Positions 10,166 to 18,966 of a stretch of DNA of 37,500 nt are shown here, one piece after another (within the stretch, counting starts at the first letter, position 1; every line of letters begins with the position of its first letter). Position numbers and translations under genes: made by a program. This DNA is from Prorocentrum cordatum (taxonomy: Eukaryota > Sar > Dinophyceae > Prorocentrales > Prorocentraceae). The notes below the pieces were generated by a model. The model saw only the letters and a program-made list of their open reading frames with translations. It had not been told where the DNA came from and did not search any database. The DNA lies in assembly GCA_963575745.1 (NCBI GenBank), contig CAUYUJ010003625.1:322135-359634 (forward strand), in the 5' to 3' direction.

Positions 10166-10723
10166 GTCACCAGAAGTATCTTTGAGTCCCGTAGCACACT
10201 GATCAATGCGTACGGTTGTGATGCGTGGTCGGTTGGCAAGTTTCTTCCATGGGGAAATGTCATCCACCCATGTTCCTGTAGGTTGTTCGCGTATAAACCA
10301 CCTCCGTGCATCATCTTGAGTGACAGCCATTTTACCACAATATGTTATGTGTGGTAAATCTTATTTGTGGTGCTGTTCCCCAGTGTTGTTATTGACTTTG
10401 TAGTTGTAGTAGGATGGTGGTCCTGTGGTGCGGCAACTGGGTTGTAGTATGGCAACTCGTACGTAGCATATTGCGAAGTAGTGATCTACAGCCCGCTGCA
10501 CCGTAGGGTCTCCCAGGTCGACGCATGTAGTCTTGTCTAAGTTGCCTCCTGAGGACAGTCCCCTTGATAAGGCAAGCTCTGAAATGCCACCCTCACCGCC
10601 ACAAAGCTCCAACATATCCACGCAGTTGTTATGACCATAGCATAGAGTAGCAACTACGCTGTATATGTCAGCGTGTGTCGGGCATAGATGTGGGGAGGGC
10701 AAGGAACAAGTCATCATCCTCAT
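10166..10723 (-). pseudogene. SAM-dependent methyltransferase-like domain (C5-cytosine type resemblance)
   Basis: DMLELCGGEGGISELAL resembles SAM-binding motif I (LFxGxGG) and is followed by CVDLGDP, as in motif II. ILQPSCRTTG sits where cytosine-5 methyltransferases have the catalytic PPC; here it is PSC, with the Cys kept. After an in-frame TAA (10361-10363) the same frame continues with DARRWFIREQPTGTW, RITTVRIDQCATGLKD, then a TAG (10163-10165) and the C-terminal part. The reading frame itself is unbroken by indels from 10723 to about 9330. Capture of cytosine methyltransferases by dinoflagellate retrotransposons is known. It is inactive here unless both stops are read through. The exact subfamily is unsure. 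Confidence 0.6.
10237..10250 (-). repeat. Other degenerate hairpin copies (example site)
   Basis: Half-decayed relatives, in which one arm or the loop is kept, are seen at 5398-5411 (GCCTG-GCAA-CGAGC), 6303-6317, 9604-9618, 10237-10250, 10504-10517, 10538-10549, 14495-14508, 18376-18389, 18617-18629, 18640-18651 and 20123-20136. They are read as peptides such as RNLP, GDP, GNL, HNLP, PGNP and QGNVP. Confidence 0.5.
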
Positions 10724-11084
10724 CAGAGCTTATCAGCTCAACAGGGACGTCAGTGCTCCAGGTCGCCATAAGATCCTGTCCGAATCCTGACAAGTCGTCG
10801 CCGCAATCGTCGCTTCCGTCTTCAACGTGCTTTTTGATGCGGCGAGGCTTGATGCCTGCTTCCTTTTCGGCTTTGAGCCTTTCCTTCTGCTTGATACGCG
10901 GCTCTGTAGGTAAGACTTGCTCGTTTTGTTCGCCGGTCTGTGTGCCCATTGTCGTGGCTGAGTGGGTACATGCGTCAATCGACAGAGCCGGGAGGGGGAG
11001 AAAACAATCATCTATGATGACGCGTCTAGGTTTCTGTGGTGATTGAGTCGGCTCGTTTCCGAGCAAAACCGGTACCTCGGGTTG
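10668..11084 (-). pseudogene. Charged linker upstream of the methyltransferase-like domain
   Basis: Open after the in-frame TAG at 11085-11087. It contains a hairpin at 11051-11064 (LGNEP), a lysine-rich stretch (KQKERLKAEKEAGIKPRRIKK) and an acidic stretch (ISSDEDDD). It ends in LPTSMPDT just as the methyltransferase frame begins, +1 offset, so a one-base change lies near 10670-10720. No enzyme motif was seen. Confidence 0.5.
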
Positions 11085-11996
11085 CTAATACAACCGTGTG
11101 CTGATGTTGGCAACCCCTGCAGGTAGTGCTGCATGCCAATCATATCCTGTTGGTTGATCGGCTACTGCGATATCCTGGATGACCGCATTGGTATCCAGGT
11201 TAATTGTTACACGTCGGATAACATCAGACCATTTCGGTCCTCCCTTGTTGGTCGTCACGTAGTGATGGATGGTATGGTCCGTGCGTGTATAGGTGTTCAG
11301 ATATATAGGCACGTTTCCGTGCGTGGTGGTGCTTCCCAAGATTTTGTCGTTCAGATGACGGATGAGTGCAGTACGTGTCTGAGCTCGCCATTCAGCATGC
11401 CGTACCGTGTGGCCGTACCAATCCAACATGTTGTTGTATCGCCTGTTTGCATGTACATGCCCACAGTTTAGAGCTAATCGGTATTGATGTCGCTACCTGC
11501 ATATAAGTACCACTCGGTGTACTGTCTTGCAAATTGAACCGAATACCGAAATGACACAAACGCATCCGCATCACTGACAACTTAAGATCTTCCAGGGTAT
11601 CACGTACTGGAGATACATATCCTGGGGGGCCAAATATTATGATTTTCATACGGAATTTCCTGGCTTTTATCAAAGGGTTTGGCTACGTGACCAATGTGGG
11701 GCCACTCTCTTTCCTGGAGTTCGTACATACCAGTCACCCGGGGTACTAATCCATATGAGAGCGTAATCTCCACTGATCACCGCACCCAGGTAATCTGTGC
11801 CCACACTCGTCATAAGCTCATTGTGGGAAATACGATCACATATATAACCTCTGGTGCGGAGGTCGGCGCAAGCCTCTCTCGTATCTTCGATGACAAAAGC
11901 TCTTTTGCTAAGGCAGGTTACCCCGCTGTCCTTGTCACCCCCCGGCTTTTCGGCCAACAGGCAAGACGACGAGGGGGCGGCGTCGCCCTGCCATCT
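11085..11996 (-). pseudogene. Unknown conserved-looking segment after the protease, in three frames
   Basis: Three overlapping frames (11996-11670, 11673-11392, 11429-11085) read as one protein with two indels: YALIWISTPGDWYVRTPGKR, then IIIFGPPGYV, LCHFGIRFN, PSGTYMQVATS, KLWACTCKQAI, then LDWYGHTVRHAEWRA. It carries on in frame from the protease frame across a TGA (11997-11999). Similar segments occur, from memory, in other dinoflagellate copia polyproteins, but no function is known to me. Hairpins lie at 11913-11926 (GTAA loop) and 11309-11322. A TAG at 11085 ends the last frame, after which the same frame stays open. Confidence 0.5.
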
Positions 11997-14891
11997 TCAA
12001 GATAAAGAAGATGTGCCTGCAATGTCTGCCAGCATCTGGGCTTCCCTCAGATGCTGGAGCTCAGCACTGCAGCGCGCCGTGGCCTCAGAGGCGGATTGCT
12101 CCGCAAATGCTGTCAGCATGGATGGATTATCCATCAGCTGCTTCAGCACGCCCTTGGACCTCGCGTCGCTGACTGTCTGCAGCTCACGGTTCGCGTACCC
12201 CATCACTATCTTCCGGCGGGACCGTACAGCGCCCATGGGTACACTTCCACCATGCTGGGCCAGTGTCCTGGCTACGAAGCAATCGAACGTCTCAAGATCG
12301 TCGATGCTGTCACCTCTCATCGTAGCTTTGGCGAGCGTCTCCATCAACCCCTGAGGCAGGTGTCCATGGAATTGTTCGCGCTCCTGCGCCGGGGTCGGCT
12401 CGCCCGTCAGCACCGTCTGGAATGACGTGCTGCTTGAGCTCGAGGCGGGTTGCCCCGCAGCTCCAAATCGATCACACCTGATCGACAGATGCCCTGACGG
12501 CAACTTCGTCGTCGGCATCATCTTGGAGCCCTCGGGGAGCCCCATCTTGACCTGTCCCTTCCCAGGGAATATCAGCTTCTCCTGGCCTCGTTCAAGCACA
12601 ATGATCGTGCGTTTGTCCTGCGTACTATCGAGGCCTAGGATGGCTGGCAGGTCTTTGCCACAGCCTGACACAATGTTCGTCTTGTGCGAATCGAGCTGGG
12701 TCGAGCCCTGGTACTCGCAGGCAATGCTGAATGTGCCCACGGCATCCGCTGGGGCCGACCCTTCGCCCACCCCGTTGATGTTCAAACGCGAACGGGGTTC
12801 GAATGTACAAGTACGGCCGTGTGCCTCAGCAGCCTGGACAAACTTGCGGCTCGTGTTTTCACCCATGATGTTGATCTTCGAGCCTACATCGATGAGGATA
12901 GAGTTTCCACCATCGTCCAAGAAAATCTTACTAGGCTGCTTGATGTGCACGGTTTCTGAAGCGCCGGCTGCGCTGTCTGGCGGATTTCCCCGCGCGTCGG
13001 TCGTACTCCCTGGCGGGTTACCCCGCATGACGCTGGCATGCGGCCTGCCTTCGGCCATACATACCAGGTCGATGTACTGGAAGTGCGACACGTGCTGAAC
13101 ATGAGCGCCACGCTCCTCCCGCCAGTTGGCATACTCATCACGTATACTCTTATACTGCTCGCGGGTTGTGCGTCTCGTCAGCGTCAGATACGAGTGAAGG
13201 GCAATGTCCTGCAACCCTTCATTCGTGAGGTGATCCCTGTACTGCAGCCCTTCCTCGAACTCCTCGTTGTCGGCATCCACCATAAAAGTCGCGCGCGCAT
13301 TATCCATTTGATTCTGGAAATGTCGGACACGCAACTCACGCAGCTGATCAGGGTCCAGTGCCAGCTCTGCCCCGCCCCCACTCTGGGGAGACATCTGAGG
13401 AGTGTTAGGCAGGTTTCCCTGCTGAGGCGCCGTCATCGGGATAAGCTGATCGAAGTATCCCGTCTCCATCGGCGGCCTCACCTCCTCTGGCAGGTTTCCC
13501 TGCTGCTGGGGCTGAGCTGTCTGCCTGTCTAGCATCCTGGCTGTCATCTCCTCCACCATGCTCCTCAACTCCCGCAGCTCCCTCGCTGCTTGCTCAGGAG
13601 TCTGAGTGAAAGAGCCGGCCCATGGGAATGATGACGCTATGATGCAAGGTGCTCGGCAGATAGCACATGGTGGCTGCTGAGGATCTCCCTCGCGCTGGCT
13701 TGCAACATGGCCCACTACATTTGAATTCCAGCACTCCTCATGGAGTAAGTGATTACACCTCAAACGGTAAACACTCTCCCCGGGCTGAAATTCTTCGAGG
13801 CATACCGCGCAGGTATCTTCCATCCCAATGAAAACTTCCACATCTGCTGCTCGGGGATATACCCGCCGCTGTCTCTCCAAGACCGTCTCGGAGGGCATGA
13901 AAACTGCTGGGGGATCCCCCGATGGACCCAGCACCTCCGGCACTCCGGCAGCCGCAGCTGGAGGAGCTGCTGGCACGGAGGCTGTAGGCGTCACAGCGGG
14001 CGAGTTTCCTCGCATGGGTGAGCCTCTGTTCCTCGCAACCTCAAGCGCGGCTGCACGTGAATGATCACGCGCGTTCTGCACGGCCTGTCCGCGCCTAAAG
14101 CATGCCTGTTGGGTGTGGTATGTCTGCCTGATATAATCAGGCACACCTCTGCTGCCAGACGATATCGATGGGGCAGTAGGCTGGACAGCCACATCTGGCG
14201 TCGTCGGCGCAGGCATAAAGGCCATGTGCGGATACATGGACTGATCACTACAGCGCACGTTAGTGAGGCTGTGGAATTGATCCGCCATTTCACGAACAAA
14301 CTTGTTCGGGACTCTGGACCCATCAGGGTACAGTGGCGGATTCATGCGTGCTGGCGGTGGCCCCTGGCCCTGGGCCATGCTCGGGTGAGCATTGAAGGCT
14401 GGGATGAAGGCTCGTTGCCGAGCAGGATCCCTTGGATTGGGACCCTCAGGCTCCCAGGACCAGGCCGGCCTCCACCTCTGGCCACTCGGGTGAGGCAGGT
14501 TGTGACTCTGCACCTGTTGCACAGCAGCTGCCACCCTTGCACGGTAGTCTTCAGGCACACCAGCGACAGTAGTTTGTCCAGCAAACGGTCGCGAATGGCC
14601 TGGGGTGCCGGGCAGGTTTCCCTGCTGACTCGTTGGAGTGCCAGGCGGCATCATGTTCAGGAGAGCTGTGCCGTGCTCAGCCCTGGCCGCTGCGATCCTC
14701 TCCACGAGGGTGCCACTCGTGGCAGGGCGACCAGGAGTCCCGAACGGAGACTGTGCAGGTGGCGTCGCCATTGGGGTCATGCCCCTCGGTGTGTGCATAC
14801 TAGGCGAGGGGCTGCCATGCATCTGCTCGAACCGAGCAGGCTCTCCAAAGATGCGGCCGAACGTCTGCGGGTCTCCCTGCGGCTCAGGCAT
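11997..14891 (-). CDS. RING-H2 finger plus aspartic protease part of the copia polyprotein
   Basis: A 964-codon frame. Residues about 1-330 are disordered, rich in Pro, Gly and Ala. At about 370 is a RING-H2 finger: CAVC, then LRCNHLLHEECW, then CAIC, the cross-brace zinc pattern of ubiquitin ligases. At about 690 is a retroviral-type aspartic protease: ILIDVGSKINIMG with D-V-G for the usual D-[ST]-G, then INGVGEGSA and ILGLDS. The protease would cut the polyprotein; the RING could recruit ubiquitin machinery (inference). The preceding Tpt1 frame ends at TAA 14892-14894, immediately before this ATG and in the same frame. It holds nine GNRA hairpins between 12091 and 14625. The usual start may be fortuitous if the TAA is a late mutation. 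Confidence 0.8.
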   Translation of the reverse strand: MPEPQGDPQTFGRIFGEPARFEQMHGSPSPSMHTPRGMTPMATPPAQSPFGTPGRPATSGTLVERIAAARAEHGTALLNMMPPGTPTSQQGNLPGTPGHSRPFAGQTTVAGVPEDYRARVAAAVQQVQSHNLPHPSGQRWRPAWSWEPEGPNPRDPARQRAFIPAFNAHPSMAQGQGPPPARMNPPLYPDGSRVPNKFVREMADQFHSLTNVRCSDQSMYPHMAFMPAPTTPDVAVQPTAPSISSGSRGVPDYIRQTYHTQQACFRRGQAVQNARDHSRAAALEVARNRGSPMRGNSPAVTPTASVPAAPPAAAAGVPEVLGPSGDPPAVFMPSETVLERQRRVYPRAADVEVFIGMEDTCAVCLEEFQPGESVYRLRCNHLLHEECWNSNVVGHVASQREGDPQQPPCAICRAPCIIASSFPWAGSFTQTPEQAARELRELRSMVEEMTARMLDRQTAQPQQQGNLPEEVRPPMETGYFDQLIPMTAPQQGNLPNTPQMSPQSGGGAELALDPDQLRELRVRHFQNQMDNARATFMVDADNEEFEEGLQYRDHLTNEGLQDIALHSYLTLTRRTTREQYKSIRDEYANWREERGAHVQHVSHFQYIDLVCMAEGRPHASVMRGNPPGSTTDARGNPPDSAAGASETVHIKQPSKIFLDDGGNSILIDVGSKINIMGENTSRKFVQAAEAHGRTCTFEPRSRLNINGVGEGSAPADAVGTFSIACEYQGSTQLDSHKTNIVSGCGKDLPAILGLDSTQDKRTIIVLERGQEKLIFPGKGQVKMGLPEGSKMMPTTKLPSGHLSIRCDRFGAAGQPASSSSSTSFQTVLTGEPTPAQEREQFHGHLPQGLMETLAKATMRGDSIDDLETFDCFVARTLAQHGGSVPMGAVRSRRKIVMGYANRELQTVSDARSKGVLKQLMDNPSMLTAFAEQSASEATARCSAELQHLREAQMLADIAGTSSLS

Positions 14892-16022
14892 TTAATTTCT
14901 GAGTCCATTTATAGGCAGGTTTCCCTGCATGGCCTGACGATTCCGCGTCGCCATGGCGGACATTGCTCCCTGGCCAGCGGCCCAGGGGTCTTGTTGATAT
15001 AGTCTGTCCACCAATTGCTCCACCTGTTCAGGGTTCAGAGCGGCCGCTATCTGGTCCAGGTCCGAGGTGCTGATGGCCTGCCAAGATATGGCGCTAGGCC
15101 CTTGGCCTGGGGCGCGGCTTGGAGCCGCGCTCCCGGCCTCACTCTCGGTGATCATGAAGATCTGGTGGACCTCAGGCTGGTTTCCCAGCGTGGCAGGGCT
15201 GTAGTGGTCCCCAACTTCCCTGTGGAGGTAGACCATAGGAGGGTCGACGCCCTCTTGGTCGCGGGACCACTGGTATTTGACGCTGGCACTGCCAACGTCA
15301 GCCCACCTGCCAGGGGCCGAGAGCACGGCGGGGGGGACACGCGCCCGGCGATCCCCCAGGTACTCTGGATTCCGCCAGTGCCTCCCCGTGGCAAGGTCCT
15401 CTACATGGGAAATGTAGTACGGTTCGATGATACCGTTATTCCCCTCGGACAAAAGGACCCCGTTATAAGACCAACAGAACTTTATACCATCTTGCATGGC
15501 CTTGTGCCAATCTACGAAGATGATGATGTTGGAGTCTGGGTCCCACCCACTGTTCACGCTACGACGGCGGACCGTCGTCACGAAGTGGATGCGTGACCGG
15601 CCTGCCCCCCGTTTCTTCGAGTTGTGTTCGGATCTACAGGACAGGCCGTGCCACATAATGCCTTCGAAGGCATTCCACCGAGCGCCATGCATGGCGACCT
15701 CGGGGTACGGGGCCGGTCTCCCGGCAGGTTGGTCGCACAGTACAATATAATTGTACAGCGACCATGGAGCTTTCAACGTCCATGAATGCCCCTGAGAGGC
15801 GCGGATGAAGATCCCGGGCTCGCCGGAGTCCCGCACTAACACCTTGAACTGAAGGCGTTGTTTTTCTTCACCGTCTGGTTCACGGACATGAACAACCTCC
15901 ATCATGATGGCAGCCAGCTGGTCAACCGTTCGACCATATAGGTTCGCGTTGATGACTTTGGCCTCGTCATGTTTAGGATTGTACCCATCATGTCGTGTTT
16001 CCTGTGTTCCACGGATAATCAT
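14892..16022 (-). CDS. Tpt1/KptA RNA 2'-phosphotransferase, catalytic C-terminal part
   Basis: Tpt1/KptA enzymes remove a 2'-phosphate from RNA using NAD+; in eukaryotes this finishes tRNA splicing. Visible: EEKQRLQFKVL, then GIFIRASQGHSW (the RAxQGHS motif with catalytic Arg), VAMHGARWNAFEGIMWHGL (HGT...GL), GRSRIHFVTT (R.HIHF region), SNIIIFVDWHKAMQDGIKF and NGVLLSEGNNGIIEPYYI. The N-terminal half with the catalytic RH pair is in the preceding frame (end of 18312-15988), +1 offset, so a one-base change near 16.0 kb splits the enzyme. A GNRA hairpin with a GAGA loop (15712-15725) lies inside the domain just before VAMHGA. Hairpins at 15176-15189 and 14915-14928 lie in the tail. Confidence 0.8.
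   Translation of the reverse strand: MIIRGTQETRHDGYNPKHDEAKVINANLYGRTVDQLAAIMMEVVHVREPDGEEKQRLQFKVLVRDSGEPGIFIRASQGHSWTLKAPWSLYNYIVLCDQPAGRPAPYPEVAMHGARWNAFEGIMWHGLSCRSEHNSKKRGAGRSRIHFVTTVRRRSVNSGWDPDSNIIIFVDWHKAMQDGIKFCWSYNGVLLSEGNNGIIEPYYISHVEDLATGRHWRNPEYLGDRRARVPPAVLSAPGRWADVGSASVKYQWSRDQEGVDPPMVYLHREVGDHYSPATLGNQPEVHQIFMITESEAGSAAPSRAPGQGPSAISWQAISTSDLDQIAAALNPEQVEQLVDRLYQQDPWAAGQGAMSAMATRNRQAMQGNLPINGLRN
15657..15674. other. 18-nt perfect palindrome inside the Tpt1 domain
   Basis: AATGCCTTCGAAGGCATT is its own reverse complement. It encodes the conserved WNAFEGI segment, so it may be coincidence. Confidence 0.5.
15731..15763. other. Imperfect long hairpin inside the Tpt1 domain
   Basis: GTACAAT (15740-15746), 3-nt loop, ATTGTAC (15750-15756), extended by GGTCGC (15731-15736) pairing with GCGACC (15758-15763) after a small bulge. 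It lies 6 nt from a GNRA hairpin. Confidence 0.5.
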
Positions 16023-18372
16023 TTACGAGCTCTACGAGGTTAATCCAACCATCATGATCATCGAATGTAGCCAGATCCCACACAGGATTGTGTGGTTTGT
16101 CCGGTGCGTGTCTGCATATCCTACTGAGAGCTTTACTCAGTTGCTTGAGGGTGTGATTTGATCTCGGGATAATGTCTGCCTGCCTGCATTTCCTCACGAA
16201 TTCCTCATCCACCGAGCGTATCGGTGGGAGCTTCCGCAGAGCAAGTCTATCCCTGATCACGTTCGGACTCCCACTGGTGAAGGACGCGTCTGCTGGGCGG
16301 TGCCGCTGATCCTCGGGCGGGTTTCCCCGCACAGGAGCCTCTGTCGCTGAAGAGGCTGCGGCTCCTGAGGAGGAGGAAGCTGCAGCAGCAGCGCCTGGCG
16401 GGTTTCCCCGCGGTGACTCACGACTGGCGCTACCCCTTATCGTCGGCACCCAGGTACCCCTAGACAGAGCACCTTCGTCGGACCTTTTGGAACGTGCCGC
16501 CGCAGGCGAAGCTGGCGCAGGGGCGCACCCTGTGCGCTCGAAAGCCATCGCCTTCTTGGCAATGGAATTGCTGCGACTAGGCGGGCGTCTCCGTTCCCCC
16601 ACAGGGTCCTGAGGTTGCTGCTTGGGCTCCGATCCTTGTGCTGGAGTTGCGCCAATCGGTGATCTCGGCGTTTTAGAGCGAGGCGCCTCCATCTGCACAT
16701 CTGGCCCAGGATCCTCAGAGCGTGCTTTCTGTCTCATTTCCGAAAACGACTTCGGTGCTGGAGTTTCACTCTTAGCCTTCGATTGGAGCGGGAGCGGGGG
16801 CTTCTTAGCCCCCTTCATGTAAATCTTTTGGGAATCCATCAGCATCTGGCGAGTTGCCTCGCGCGTGCGTTCCTCTGTTGTTCGCATACGTTCCTCATCC
16901 GCCACAACTCGCTGGGCCTTCTGATCATCCTTGGCTGTCGGTTCTGGCTGTTGGGACTGGCTGGGAACGCTGGGCGAGTTTCCTCGCATTCCAGGAAGGT
17001 TAAAGAGCGCGTCTTTTTCTTCCTGGGTCATGGGCACCAGTCCCCTTGGAGCCGGAGGAGGCTCATCCTCTTCGTCTTTCGGCTCCATGTGACCCATGAT
17101 CCCGAGACGACGATTGACCTCTGCGATCTCGCCCTGTGTAATCGGGATCAGTGGCGGATGGACTCCCTCCTTATGAGGGGTACGGCCCCTGCTTGGGCTC
17201 AAACCTTCATTGTTTCCTACGGGGCATCCCGGCCTGCGGTTCTGGAACGGCTCGGAACATGGTCCGCAAGCTGCTTGAGGCCTATACAACTTGCGAGCCG
17301 CGATGATGTTTCGCAGCTGCGTCCGCACTTCTTCAATTTCAGGGCGGCGGATGTGTGTTGCAAGTTGATGGCCTCCGCGGATGGCCTTACCCTGAGCGTC
17401 CCTATAGGCAGGGTTGCCCTTGCCGAAGGCCGAGTGTTCCCCTTTACGGCGTCTTGGGTCATTATAAGGAAGTAGTTCGCCCCCTCGCCTGAGAGCGTGT
17501 TCCTTTGGGCCAGCTTGCCTCCACCCACGAGGAAGCCGAGCCTGTGGATGCGGCTCTCCTCTGACGCGCGGATGGGAACGATATTTTCCAGCATTCTCAT
17601 CAGAAGAGGCTGCCGAAGCAGCCTGAGTGGAAGCCGGCGGAGGCGCCTGCGGAAGCTCCTGTGCGATCCCAAGTGCATCGGCCAATAGAGGCGGGTTTCC
17701 CTGCTGGCTGGAGCCTGGCGCAAATGGCGCTTGTGCCGATGGTGATGGTGCATCAGGCTCGTCAGGATCAAAGTCCACCTCTTCCTCACCGGTGACCTCC
17801 ATCATGAGGATTGTGGCTTCATCCTCGCATAGCCCGCAACCATCGCCCTCTTCTTCTTCTTCAGATGTAGAGCTGCCAATGATGATGGCCGTTGGTGCAG
17901 CCGGGACGGGCAGGTTTCCCTGCATAGCCGGCGTCTGAGCGTCGCTCGGCTGTCCCGGGGTAGGCGGCACGGTTGTCGGCTCAGGCTCGTTGCCGAGCAC
18001 AGGCTGCCCAGCAATCTTGCGCATGGCAGTATGATTTGGCCACAGTCCCGCCGCCTGGAGACCCCATCCTGGCGGAGGAAGAGCCTGGCCGCGCGTGGCG
18101 ATGGCCCTTTCAAGGGCCTCGCGCCATCTCCCTCGGGAGTACCACGCATGCCTCTGCACGTCCTCAGGGTGCACGCTGTCGATGAGAGTCAAGGCTGCCA
18201 ACACTAGCTCCGAGTCGTCGCACGCGTCAGTGCCATGCAGCATCATATTACCAGCCTCGATGCTCTCTTGACTCTCGGGATATGCTATGGTCAAAATCTC
18301 GTGCATCCTCATGAGGGTCTGCAGTAGTGTGCGTGGCCCGTACTCGCCTAGCGCAAGCGAGCCAGGGGGAAT
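15988..18372 (-). CDS. Disordered Gag-Pol spacer ending in the Tpt1 N-terminal domain
   Basis: Open after the in-frame TAG at 18373-18375. Most of its roughly 790 codons are low complexity (Pro, Ala, Ser, Glu, Arg). The last 90 residues read LSKALSRICRHAPD, then FDDHDGWINLVELVN, the Tpt1/KptA N-terminal domain (LSK.LS..LRH...GW..v.dLl) carrying the catalytic Arg-His pair. The frame then stops at 15988 while the catalytic half is open +1. It holds nine GNRA hairpins, including two close pairs (16317 and 16398; 16849 and 16974). The disordered region may be a Gag or linker extension; no other fold was seen. Confidence 0.7.
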   Translation of the reverse strand: MPPGSLALGEYGPRTLLQTLMRMHEILTIAYPESQESIEAGNMMLHGTDACDDSELVLAALTLIDSVHPEDVQRHAWYSRGRWREALERAIATRGQALPPPGWGLQAAGLWPNHTAMRKIAGQPVLGNEPEPTTVPPTPGQPSDAQTPAMQGNLPVPAAPTAIIIGSSTSEEEEEGDGCGLCEDEATILMMEVTGEEEVDFDPDEPDAPSPSAQAPFAPGSSQQGNPPLLADALGIAQELPQAPPPASTQAASAASSDENAGKYRSHPRVRGEPHPQARLPRGWRQAGPKEHALRRGGELLPYNDPRRRKGEHSAFGKGNPAYRDAQGKAIRGGHQLATHIRRPEIEEVRTQLRNIIAARKLYRPQAACGPCSEPFQNRRPGCPVGNNEGLSPSRGRTPHKEGVHPPLIPITQGEIAEVNRRLGIMGHMEPKDEEDEPPPAPRGLVPMTQEEKDALFNLPGMRGNSPSVPSQSQQPEPTAKDDQKAQRVVADEERMRTTEERTREATRQMLMDSQKIYMKGAKKPPLPLQSKAKSETPAPKSFSEMRQKARSEDPGPDVQMEAPRSKTPRSPIGATPAQGSEPKQQPQDPVGERRRPPSRSNSIAKKAMAFERTGCAPAPASPAAARSKRSDEGALSRGTWVPTIRGSASRESPRGNPPGAAAAASSSSGAAASSATEAPVRGNPPEDQRHRPADASFTSGSPNVIRDRLALRKLPPIRSVDEEFVRKCRQADIIPRSNHTLKQLSKALSRICRHAPDKPHNPVWDLATFDDHDGWINLVELVNDYPWNTGNTT

Positions 18373-18966
18373 CTATGGGTTCCCTGGTGCGCCCGCAACA
18401 AATGCTTGAGACTCCATTTCTATAAGTTCAGCGTAGTTTCGGGGATAGGTAGGCCCGTTTCCAGGCGGGAGGTCAGGTGGAGGCTGGAGGTTACGGTTAA
18501 CCTCTGAAGGCGAGGCCTCTACAGTGACGTCCTCGTCACTGCTCTCGTAGGCCATGATGTTGCCTGGGTTCCCGAACATCCAGCCGAAGAAAGATAAAGG
18601 CTGGTTTCCCAGCGTTCCGTGTTCCACGGGAGTGAGCTCGTTGTTGCCAACAACGAACCTGCGGACGTACTCGAGGTAGTACGCGTACAATCCATGACCA
18701 TACGCCTCGAGCTCGTCGACGTTGTCCATGCAACTGGCCCAAGTGTAAAATATCTGTTCCATGGCCTCACAATCCTGGAGGCTCAGATATTCGATGAATG
18801 GTTCACTTGAGCCAAAATGGACTTCGGTCGATCTGCCCTTCCCATTTCCCTTCGCTGGACAATCTCTCACAAGATGGTCGGTACTATCACACTCATGGCA
18901 CTTTAGAACCTGGCCGTCTCTACCTCGCGGGTTTCCCCGCCTACCTTTGCCTTTTTCATGCGTTTT
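18373..18966 (-). CDS. Gag C-terminal part with CCHC zinc knuckle
   Basis: KCHECDSTDHLVRDC at about 18905-18860 fits C-x2-C-x4-H-x4-C, the RNA-binding nucleocapsid knuckle, preceded by basic GKGRRGNPRGR. The first ATG (18870) lies inside the knuckle, so the real frame begins upstream; it is open to the TAA at 18967-18969 at the edge of a (TA)10 tract. Hairpins lie at 18927-18940, 18600-18613 and 18453-18466, and a GCAA-like one at 18640-18651. It ends at TAG 18373 but the same frame stays open downstream. Confidence 0.8.
   Translation of the reverse strand, partial: KTHEKGKGRRGNPRGRDGQVLKCHECDSTDHLVRDCPAKGNGKGRSTEVHFGSSEPFIEYLSLQDCEAMEQIFYTWASCMDNVDELEAYGHGLYAYYLEYVRRFVVGNNELTPVEHGTLGNQPLSFFGWMFGNPGNIMAYESSDEDVTVEASPSEVNRNLQPPPDLPPGNGPTYPRNYAELIEMESQAFVAGAPGNP

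Noticed and set aside
12121-17179. Other small palindromes (12121-12135, 13909-13920, 14293-14308, 14702-14722, 15112-15130, 17165-17179)
   Set aside because: Stems are good but loops are not GNRA and the GC..GC ends are missing; some may be remnants, but they cannot be assigned to the family.
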